A stretch of DNA of 64,000 nt from Timema cristinae. Its lineage: Eukaryota > Arthropoda > Insecta > Phasmatodea > Timematidae. The notes beneath the pieces are model-generated. The model was not told where the DNA came from. It worked only from the letters and a program-made list of their open reading frames with translations, and did not search any database. Numbering within the stretch: the first letter of the stretch is position 1; each line of letters begins with the position of its first letter. The position numbers were made by a program, and so were the translations under genes. Below are positions 48,842 through 57,636 of this stretch, piece by piece. The stretch spans positions 941,830 to 1,005,829 of the forward strand of contig JBCFYV010001001.1 in the NCBI GenBank assembly GCA_039000515.1, read 5' to 3'.

Positions 48842-49954
48842 GTAAATAATTATTATATTTATATAAATTAAATAAAGAGTCTGTTTGTCTGTCATGAGCA
48901 TTACGCGATATCTACTGCACACAGAGGTTTGAAATTTAAAAATTAGTAGTCACTGTGCACAATCATGTGCACCTAGAAGTTGGAATTTAATTTTTTTTTA
49001 TCAGATTTTTTAATTTACTAAAAACTGGATAGGAAAAATAAATTAAATACTTTTTTCTCTCTTTTTGAAGCAAGGAAAACTCTTTCCCATCTAGGTCTAC
49101 TAGTTATATTAATATAGTAAAATGTTATCAATGTTTCCACACAAAAATAATATAAAAATGAACATGTACAGTCAGATTTTCATATCTAGGGCTTTTTATA
49201 AAAATACATAACTTTTGTGCCTAACAATGATAAAATTTTACTATATTACTAGATAAATTTTATTGATATTGATAATATCTATCAACAGTAAAAGTTATAG
49301 ATCACATGATCTGAGGTATGAATATATGAAAATAGATATAGTAACTTTTCAAGTAGTTAGATAAAAAATACCCTTCCAATGAAAATTGAACTGTAAATAA
49401 ATTAATATTGCAGTCAAAAAGGGATTAAAAATACTTCACAAGGTTTATAGTGTCCAGCCCAAAATAACTCAATTAACTCCCTTGGCCTTAATATGCCCCC
49501 TCTCTAATATTTGTGATTGAAGGTAAAGCCCCTTAAATATAGAATTTATTCAACTAATTTTCAGTATTTCAGATATATGGCGTAAGCGTATGCCCTTTCT
49601 AAACAAAGTGACCTAGTCCGTTTATACCAGCGGCTCCCAAACTTGCAGAGCAGAGGGACACATTAGGATGTTGTGAATACTAGGTGGGAGGGGTAAGGGG
49701 GGGGGCGGATCTAAAAAGATACATACACTATTCTATAGTAAGTTATATATAGGCTTACAGCTCATAGCCATACTTAAACATGAATATATATAAGTTTATA
49801 TTCTCAAAGGAATAGCAACAGTTTTTTTTTTTACACCGCGTCTTACTACCTGTTTAGGTTATACGCCAACCATTAATTAATAAATGTAAGTTTTTCGCTA
49901 TGAAAAATTGAAACATACTGTATGTATGTATGTATGTATGTATGTATGACTCAA

Positions 49955-50022
<68 letters not shown>

Positions 50023-51710
50023 CTTGTGTACTTCATAAAGACACCATCATTTCGGTTCTAGATATTACAATTATATTTTTCATAATTTTGTATTCATTTC
50101 TGTCAAAGCATTCGCGGGCTGGACAAACCCATTCCGCGGGCCGTAGTTTGGGGACCCTTGATTCATACGGACAGTAGCGCTCGTCCTTCTAGGTGGAAAT
50201 GTCTTTTATTTATTTTGTCACTAAACATATTGAGAAACAATGTATCAAATACGATTAATCACGTGGCTATGTCACACACATAAATATGTTTCGTACAAAT
50301 TCAAAATCTATGCTATTATTTAGACAAGTTTACATTCCGTTTATTCAGAAAAGAAGCACGTTTATCTTGATGGGTCCCATTACGGTGCAGCTATATGATA
50401 GAGCCATAGTATATTCAATCAAGGTAAGACTGCCAATTTTCAAGGTAAACGGAGTGTACACATGTAGTCAATAAAGGAAGAAAGAAAACGTTTGAGGAAA
50501 TTAATGTTTACTTAAATTAAGTGCTAAATATTTAACATAGAATGAATATACCTTTTGTAAAGGGCCCGAAGGCCAAGCTTTTCTCAAATATTGAACCAAC
50601 TACCGAATCTGGAATGTAATGGAACTCTTGAACTTTATTAATGTTCAAACGAAACAGTCTTTTGAATATGAAGCTAAGATGGACACTCTTAGATTAGGCT
50701 CCATTCATGTTAAATAAGTAAGTGATTTATTTGAAAGTCGGGTAGTAAAATAAATTAAATTACTTCACTGCACTTTAAGATTGAAATTCTCAATGCTTTA
50801 AAAATTAATTAAATTTTTTTAAATCACTTTATGGATCATGATTGATTTATTAGAAAGACAAATTTTACTCCGAACGTATTTGCAGGTATTTGTTATTCTT
50901 ATGGCTATAATATCTGCCGCAAGTGCGTATCCCGCTCTACATGAACATCAAGAACATCACATAATCAGAGGAACATCACATTCCAGAGGAACATCACATT
51001 CCAGAAGAACATCACATATCAGAAGAACATGTTGACCATCATGTAAGTAAATCAATATTTTGGGATGGATCGAGTATAATCGAGAATAGTGCTGGATCAC
51101 GTTCAACTTAACGTTCACGTAACGTAACGTTCACTGTAACGTAAATAATCACATTGTGTTATCAGGATTCACGTAACGTAACATAAAAACCCAAGCAAAA
51201 TTCAGACAAGTAGTTTGGACTGTTTGAAAACTAATATTGTTCATTAAAATGAAACCCAAGGATTTATTGCTGATTAGACTGATTACTTGCATTAGAAGCT
51301 TATTGGATTTACAAAATACAGTAAGGCATAACAAAAGGCTACGACGTTTTAGTGTTCACGAGACAGAGACAAACTAAATCCAAGAATTGTTGGTATACCA
51401 TAGACAAATGAAATACTAAATAACCGTGCTGACGTAGTCAGTACAATAGGTTAGCTATATAACACATCGACGTAGTACCCTTCACTTAATGTTCAAGTAA
51501 CGTAATTTTCTCTCGTGAATTACTCTTAAGGGAATTTAACGTTAAGTTAACGGCATCGTGAATGGCTTATATTTAAAAACCACGCGTAGAGCCGTTACGT
51601 TACTTCTACGTTAAGGAATGCCACGTAAACTTTAAGTTAATCACGATCCTGGTATGACTCAATACTTGAGGATATATGGTCTTGCTTTATTATTATTATT
51701 ATTATTATTA

Positions 51711-51742
<32 letters not shown>

Positions 51743-54145
51743 GTCCCTTTAACTCCCACTGTGAAGCATAGAGCCATAACAAAGTTTCGTTACTCCAACT
51801 ATTTCTTGTTGCAGTTTCCTTGATAGGTTAATTTCAGGTGGATTGGGTTATCAGCCTACCCACCCACCAATGAATTTCTACGAGTCAGTGAGTAAAGAGC
51901 TTATAAATATTGCCTGAAAATTACTTTCACATACCTTTAAGAGATATTTTTACGTGCCACAATCGACCCAGAACCACGACGGCTTTACTTCCCCTCCGAA
52001 GGAAGCTAGCCACAAATATAAAGACATACTAAATTTTACTTCTAAATCTGCAACAGCTACGATTTATTAGCATCTCTAAAATCAGCAGTGATAGACTTAT
52101 CCAAGTTAACAAATTTTCACTAGTGAAGCCACAATCTATATATAGGCTTACATATATATTTAATTTACGTTAGTCGGTGAATGTATGGATGATATTAAGA
52201 TTTGAGTGTAAGGAACTCGAGAAAAGGGCAATGTTTTCATAGTTTTTGTATACAAACTTTTTTTCTGTATCAAAGTGAATCAAATAATTCTCCAGTAGAA
52301 GCATAAAGTTTAATTTTTTGCAATTGGTGATATCAATCGTTCTTGAATGTCTGACAAGGGTGCCCTAGAATTTAATGACGACATTTTCTCTTCATTTAAT
52401 AATAATAAATAATATTTAGCACCGCGTCTTACTACCCGTTCGGGCTATACGCTTTAAGTACTAATTACGCTAATGGATTAGGAATGGGGAAGGTTGAATT
52501 TGAGGAAGTGAACCCGCATTTGCGTGGAGGGAGAGTGGAAAACCATTTAGGAAAAACCACCTCCAGTTCACCCGACCGAGATTCGAACCTCGATCTCCCC
52601 GTACTCAGCAGTCGAGCTCAACACGACAAGTGCGTTAGCCAACTACGCCACCGAGGCGGGTTTCATTTAATAAGTTTATCATTTAATTCCGCTCTGCTCA
52701 TGACAATATTCAACAACTGTTCAAGTAGCTATGTGAAGAAAATTAAACTATATGTTTCTACTGGAGCGATATTTTATTTTTAGGCATACAACCCGAACGG
52801 GTAGTAAGACGTAGTGCTAAGAAAAATAATACATATACTTTATTTATTTTTATCAAAACAAGTTATTGCTATAAAACTATAAAAACACCTCCCTTGACTC
52901 GCGTTCCCTAAACTCCCATTTAAGACATGTCATACCAAATTGATTGATGTTCTCTTTTTCGAAAAATAAAATAAATTATTATTATTAGCACCACGTCTTA
53001 CTACCCTTCGGTCTATACACACTTACGCTAATGTTAATGGTAGGGTGATGTGAGATGAAATGGAGGACCTACAGTTTAACGTGGAATCTGAACCACGGTG
53101 GAGGCCTGGCATTCCTCACATTCACAAGATTCCTTTGTCAGAGGTGAAGGAAGGGTTTGGTAATCAGATAAATCTGTGCCAGGACCGAGGGTTGAACCCC
53201 GGACCATCAGCACAGAGGTCTGACACCTTACCCCTAGGCCGCCAGGTCATCTCAAAATAAATTAATAAATTTTGATAGGTAGATTTGCACTAAAAATCAC
53301 GCCATATCTTAACTTGACTGGGTTTTACCACACACCCTATGACTTAGACAAGCAATAAAGTTGACTTAGTAGATTTATTCTGACCACCTCTGTGATATTG
53401 TGGTCAGAGTTCATGACTACAGATCCAGAGTTCCCGGGTTGGATCCTCAGTGGTTCCAGATTTTTTTTTCTGTGAAGCATTGGGTTTGGAACGGGGTTAA
53501 CTTAGCCTCGTAAGGACAAATGAAGAGCTATTTGACCAAAAAAAAAAAGTAGTGAATCCTTTCTAGTAAATCTAGATTAACGACCGGAAGGTTCGTTGTA
53601 CTCACCATATGACACCCTATATATGCAAAAGTGTGCACTATCATCGCCAACAGACGGTGGCTGCTCGGTCGGTATGGCTAGATTGTGGTCTAATTCCAAA
53701 GAGTTTTTTTTAAAATGGGATTTATTTGCCTGAGACTGAATCGTAATTGTTTTTTAATGCAATACAATTTTCACTGTAAGGATATTAATAGCGACAGCTA
53801 GAAAAGTTACTGGATCTACTTTCACGTATTCTTAAGTCATATATATATATTTTAGTACTTATAAATTAACATTAATACAGGCGACCTGGTGGTCTAGGGG
53901 TAAGGTGTCAGACTTCTATGCTGGCGGCCGGGTTTCAATCCTCTGGTCCCAGCAAAGATTTATCTGATTACCAAACCCTTCCTTCACCTCTGACAAGACA
54001 TCTTGTGAATGTGGGGAATGCCAGGCCACCACCGTGGTACGGATTCCACGTTAAACTGTAGGTCCTTCATTTCATCTCACAATCACACTACCATTACACA
54101 TTAGCGTAAGTGCGTATAACCCGAACGGGTAGTAAGACGCGGTGC

Positions 54146-54189
<44 letters not shown>

Positions 54190-54710
54190 TTAATACAACT
54201 GTAAATGTCATAAATTTTGGTCACAAAATAAAATATGTGTTTATTTTCTAAAAGCCCCTGCTTATGGTAATTGGATCGTACCTTGAAAGCTATCAAGCCT
54301 ACCTTTCATGTTTCCACTATGACCTACCTTAACATTCAATCCATAAAGGTAAAACTGCCACCTTTCAGGTTGAAGGGAATGTACATACATGTCCAGTCAA
54401 GCCATATGTAAAATATTTTTGGAGTCGTCGAAGAGAGGTCCTATTTGCCAAAACATTTTATAATTTCCAGGCGCACCCCAAGTACAATTTCCACTACAGC
54501 GTTCACGACCACCACACGGGTGACGTCAAGAACCAATGGGAGTTCCGTGACGGTGACATAGTCAAGGGTTCCTACAGCCTGGTGGAGCCTGATGGAACTA
54601 CCAGGACCGTGGACTACAGCTCCGACAAACACACCGGGTTCAACGCAGAGGTCAAGAAGTCCGGACACGCCGCACATGAAATGTCTTACCACGAATTTGG
54701 CGAGAACTGA
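48827..54710 (+). CDS. RR-2 cuticle protein gene, three exons, one-base frameshift
   Basis: CPR-family proteins bind chitin in the arthropod cuticle through the Rebers-Riddiford domain. Exons: 48827-48841 (MDKGQ), 50886-51042 and 54471-54710. Splitting the signal peptide after a few codons is typical of CPR genes. Exons 1-2 give a signal peptide ([18 protein letters not shown]). Exon 2 then runs into an H/E-rich repeat. Exon 3 holds the RR-2 domain: [40 protein letters not shown] and [20 protein letters not shown]. Exon 2 is 157 nt, one too many: an extra A near 50961 (ACATAATCAG where later repeats have ACATATCAG) leads to a stop in exon 2. Without it the frame gives repeated EEHHIP units and joins exon 3 in phase 0. 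Confidence 0.9.
48860..49628. other. Cuticle gene intron 1, no feature seen
   Basis: AT-rich intronic DNA without repeats recognised. Confidence 0.5.
49629..50160. mobile_element. hAT-like MITE containing SINE tail and microsatellites
   Basis: Ends CAGCGGCTCCCAAACTT and, inverted, CAAGGGTCCCCAAACT. Flanks GTTTATAC and ATTCATAC may be an aged 8-bp target duplication. Inside are a G run near 49698, a SINE tail (CACCGCGTCTTACTACCTG) and a TATG-AC-AT compound microsatellite (49918-50019). Confidence 0.65.
50886..51042 (+). CDS. Cuticle gene exon 2 (frameshifted)
   Basis: Acceptor TATTTGCAG|GTATTT, donor CATCAT|GTAAGT. Signal peptide then Ala-Tyr-Pro, then EHQEHHI and four imperfect GA-GAACATCACAT repeats. 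The single extra base shifts the last three repeats out of frame. Confidence 0.85.
51091..51655. mobile_element. ACGT-rich MITE in cuticle intron 2
   Basis: Left end GCTGGATCACGTTCAACTTA; right end, reverse complement, CCAGGATCGTGATTAACTTA. The interior is dense in GTAACGTAACGTTCAC. About 560 bp with ~30-bp imperfect inverted repeats. Confidence 0.7.
51688..51742. repeat. (TTA)n microsatellite
   Basis: TTA repeat with one interruption; it is the A-tail counterpart of the adjacent minus-strand SINE. Confidence 0.9.
51745..52025 (-). repeat. SINE family D copy
   Basis: Plus strand shows CACATACCTTTAAGAG, TACGTGCCACAATCGACCC, GGCTTTACTTCCCCTCCGAA, the complement of the family D body. Confidence 0.65.
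52415..52665 (-). repeat. SINE family B copy, well preserved
   Basis: Plus strand runs TAGCACCGCGTCTTACTACC, TAATTACGCTAATGGATTAG, CATTTGCGTGGAGGGAGAG, GATTCGAACCTCGATCTCCC and GCCACCGAGGCGG. The 99-codon ORF through it is an artefact. Confidence 0.88.
52981..53253 (-). repeat. SINE family A copy
   Basis: Complete, tail at left. AAAATAAATTA occurs at both edges (near 52967 and 53254), a target duplication. Confidence 0.88.
53387..53545 (+). repeat. SINE family F copy
   Basis: GATATTGTGGTCAGAGTTCA (A box), GGGTTGGATCCTC (B box), CTGTGAAGCATTGGGTTTGG and AAGGACAAATGAAG, matching 15510-15730. Confidence 0.7.
53881..54185 (+). repeat. SINE family A copy with 12-bp target duplication
   Basis: AACATTAATACA flanks it at 53869-53880 and 54186-54197. 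Full length with an AAT tail of about 14 units. In intron 2 of the cuticle gene. Confidence 0.92.
54471..54710 (+). CDS. Cuticle gene exon 3, RR-2 domain
   Basis: Acceptor ATAATTTCCAG|GCGCAC, stop TGA 54708-54710, 79 residues. It carries the RR-2 core with G-Y/V-DY-(x)5-GFNA spacing. An antisense ORF here is a shadow. Confidence 0.95.
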   Translation, partial: AHPKYNFHYSVHDHHTGDVKNQWEFRDGDIVKGSYSLVEPDGTTRTVDYSSDKHTGFNAEVKKSGHAAHEMSYHEFGEN

Positions 54711-54770
54711 ACAAGGTTAAGATTAAATAGTGTCCGCGTAGGGTGTACAATAATTATTACAGTAAAGCTC

Positions 54771-55118
54771 AAGGCCGTAGCCAGCCAATAATTTCAGGGG
54801 GGTTTGGTGGGTACATCCCCCAATTGCTGGAAGCTAGAAAAAATTATAAATGATAAACAATTCTAGGCGCTCTCTGAAGTGTTTTTTTTTTTGTAAAATA
54901 ACCTCCAAAATGCCGAAGACTAGGAAAATTTCGAAATATTAAACTCCTCTAGAAGCTCTCTGAAGTGCTTTTTATGGTAATTTGTATTTGTATCTTAATT
55001 TTGATATTGTTTGAATCTTAAATAGAACTATATATCTATAAATATATTGTTCATAACATTTCTCGGGTGGGGGGAGTGTTTGAACCCCCAACTCACCCCC
55101 CCCCCAGCTACGCACCTT
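54771..55118 (+). repeat. Dispersed G/C-tract repeat, copy 2
   Basis: Matches 8424-8757 (AAGGCCGTAGCCAGCCAATA ... CTAGAAGCTCTCTGAAGTGC). About 40-70 bp beyond it, AGAGCAGAATCTACTTGAGT is also found inverted near 9230, again close to the other copy. Confidence 0.75.
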
Positions 55119-55494
55119 GGTAAAGCTTGATCCACGAGTTCACCAATAATTGAGAGCAGAATCTACTTGAGTGTCGCAGCAATTCACACGTTAACAGACA
55201 CGTTTGTTGACCCCTTGATGCACAATCTAGAAACAGCTGATTTCTGACATATTTTTTTATTTCTAGTGGATAAACAGATCTTTAGGATTATCATCACGAT
55301 TAATGTTTTCAAATTATTGTGTTGTGTCGTGAAACAAATCAAAGCAAAACAAGATAAAAGTTATTTCGAATCATTTCACAACAGCAGATGTAGCTGTACG
55401 TTTGTATCTCGTTTTGTAAGCACATGCGTACTGATTTCTTCGGTTGGTGTTGACATTTTATTAGGCCTCTCAAGTTGTTTATTATTATTATTAT
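55119..55494. other. Intergenic DNA, no gene seen
   Basis: Contains only the short AGAGCAGAATCTACTTGAGT repeat (about 55155). The 82-codon ORF starting 55266 shows no domain and runs into a SINE. Confidence 0.45.
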
Positions 55495-55625
55495 TTAGAA
55501 CCGCGTCTTACTAGCTGTTCGGGTTATACGCTTAAGTACTAATTACGCTAATAAATTAGGAATTGGGGAGGTTGTATTTAGAGGAAGTGAACCTGCATTT
55601 GCGTGGAGTGAGAGTGGAAAACCAC
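55495..55625 (-). repeat. SINE family B copy, head missing
   Basis: Plus strand AGAACCGCGTCTTACTAGC, AATTACGCTAATAAATTAGG, CATTTGCGTGGAGTGAGAG, then CACCCCAGTT where it stops. Confidence 0.75.
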
Positions 55626-55631
55626 CCCAGT

Positions 55632-55705
55632 TCTATGTTTAAAGCGGCACTTGATAGATGGCGTTGGTAGTCGTAAGTCAAAGTACCGCAACCGCATAGA
55701 TCTAA
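55632..55705 (+). repeat. Short dispersed repeat
   Basis: Counterpart of 18365-18450 (TATGTTTAAAGCGGCACTTG, GTCGTAAGTCAAAGTACCGC). Confidence 0.55.
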
Positions 55706-56439
55706 TCCGTGCAAGTCAAGGGTATTAGGGGCATTTTACTCACTAACTTAATTTGATATTGTCGTTTCAAAACTTTATATGATAAAATATGAAATAAACG
55801 AATTTCTTTACTAATGTTTTAGGAAAATTACTTTAATTTGTATACTTAGTTTTTGTGGCCATTCTTAAACTATTAATAAAATGTACTATTTTAATAGTAG
55901 TAAAGCTGTAATATAATTATATTTAGCTATCAAACATGATATATTTTATTTTGTTTAAAAATACACCCCATTTATAAACCACCGTTTTCTGTTTACGAAC
56001 ACTTTCTAGTTTATTGATATAAATTAATTTTTCACGGATGTTAGTTTTGATTTCGTGAAGTGCTGTACATAAGCTTTAATATAGATAATAATTAATACAT
56101 TTTAGTTCAATGTTGTTTGGCATAAGGGATTCCGTATTTACTGAAGAATGATATAATTATAAACGAAGTGTTATTATTTTAAAAATAAAATGTAAAATAT
56201 ATTACAAAAAAAATGGGTGTAATTTACTGATTCTTTTGAATTAAAGCCATTAAAAAAAGTTATTCTACTTGTTTCTTTCCACCTATAATCAATCGTAATT
56301 GGTTTGTTCTCTTGTAATAATTATAATCTCTTGATCATTAAGAGGTATTTTGACCTGGATATTCCTGAGACGTAAGAATATTAGACAAGCCAGACCATAT
56401 CTTATTATTTATAAAAAATTCGCCCCCACATTTTGTGGT
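55706..56439. other. AT-rich intergenic DNA, nothing recognised
   Basis: No repeat shared with the rest of the window and no coding signal. Confidence 0.5.
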
Positions 56440-56660
56440 GTTTTTATGATTACTAGTTCAAAACCTTAGCCCAGATGATATCGTTTCTGTCTAATGATTT
56501 AAGAGTCCATTATTAAGTTTCTTGTTTGACTAATTTAAAAATAATCATCGATGAAACTTGGGTTTCTGCTTTTCAAAGTAATGAATTAAAGGAGTTTTGA
56601 GGGGCGTTGTGTGTTGTATCGGTTTTAGAATTAAGCTAATTTTTAAATCATATGCTGATA
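56440..56660 (+). repeat. SINE family E copy, degraded
   Basis: CAAAACCTTAGCCCAGATGA, GAGGGGCGTTGTGTGTTG and TTTTAGAATTAAGCTAATTT parallel the 61575-61760 copy. Confidence 0.5.
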
Positions 56661-56870
56661 TAATCAGTTGGCTCAGAAAGTGCGCGTCAAGTACAAATGG
56701 ACGAAAAAGAGGACTCCAACATCCTTATTAACTTGTGAAAAAATGTTTCTTTTCAATGGTTTTTTAGCTACAGCTAGATGTTTGTTGTTAATTTTTCAGA
56801 AACTTTTTTTTTTCAAAAATTGTCCTTTGAAACTCATAATTAATTCATAACTATATTCAGACGCTCTATG

Positions 56871-57380
56871 TGGCAAATTGGTTTTCCCTGATACGTGGTG
56901 CCAGTTTGGCGGCTTGACAAGACAGGAATATAGCGTGACCTTGAATGATGTCATAATCTTCCCCTTCTATGTTGCAATGGGTTTTCCCTGATGACTGGCG
57001 CCAGTTTGACGGCTCGACAAGACAGGAATAGAACATGACCTTGAATGATGTCGCAACCCTCCCCATCTATGTGGCAATGGGTTTTCCCTGATACGTGGTA
57101 CAAGTTTGGTGGCTTGACAAGACAGGAATATATCGTCACATTGAATGATGTCGCAACCCTCCCCATCCATATGGCAACGGGTTTTCCCTGATACGTGGTA
57201 CAAGTTTGGTGGCTTGATAAGAGAGGAATATATCATGACCTTGAATGATGTCGCAACCCTCCCCATCTATGTGTCAATGGGTTTTCCCTAATTACTAGTG
57301 CCAATTTGGCGGCTCGAGAAGACGAGTCGAGAAAGAAATAGATCGTAACCTTGAAACCGTGAGCTAATACATGAGGTCAT
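56871..57380 (+). repeat. Exact 100-bp tandem repeat, five units
   Basis: GTTTTCCCTGAT recurs at 56881, 56981, 57081 and 57181, with the slightly changed GTTTTCCCTAAT at 57281, exactly 100 bp apart. The unit contains CCAGTTTGGCGGCTTGACAA, GACAGGAATA and TTGAATGATGTCGCAACCCT. Looser relatives continue to about 57560. Overlapping ORFs on the minus strand are by-products. Confidence 0.95.
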
Positions 57381-57419
57381 TGACACTGACAACCCTCCCC
57401 TGGCAATGGATTTTCCCGA

Positions 57420-57427
57420 TGACGTCA
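57420..57427 (+). promoter_or_regulatory. CRE-like octamer TGACGTCA (distal)
   Basis: Perfect TGACGTCA palindrome, the CREB/ATF consensus, about 185 bp before the TATA box at 57605. Confidence 0.5.
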
Positions 57428-57565
57428 GCACACTGTCGCAACCCTGATGACTCATATCTGGCGCCAGTTTGGGGGCTCGACAAGACAAGTAGAGACAGGA
57501 ATAGATCACGACCTTGAATGATGTCACAACCCTCCCCCTTTTATGTGGCAATGGGTTTTACCTGG

Positions 57566-57573
57566 TGACGTCA
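57566..57573 (+). promoter_or_regulatory. CRE-like octamer TGACGTCA (proximal)
   Basis: Second perfect TGACGTCA, 39 bp before the TATA box. Two such octamers close to a TATA box are unlikely by chance in AT-rich DNA. Confidence 0.6.
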
Positions 57574-57604
57574 TCGCTCTGTCACAACATTAGCTGGAAA
57601 TAGC

Positions 57605-57612
57605 TATAAATA
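57605..57612 (+). promoter_or_regulatory. TATA box of the unrecognised four-exon gene
   Basis: TATAAATA, with an initiator-like TTTCATTG about 25-30 bp downstream (near 57632-57639). Confidence 0.7.
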
Positions 57613-57636
57613 TCAGCACCTGTTTTGAAATCCTTT

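Noticed and set aside
52484..52783. 99-codon plus-strand ORF
   Set aside because: It runs antisense through a SINE B copy and has no domain.
54441..54692. 83-codon minus-strand ORF over the RR-2 exon
   Set aside because: Antisense shadow of the cuticle domain.
56866..57551. Four overlapping minus-strand ORFs in the 100-bp repeats
   Set aside because: 100 is not a multiple of three and the ORFs overlap in different frames, so they are by-products of the tandem repeat.
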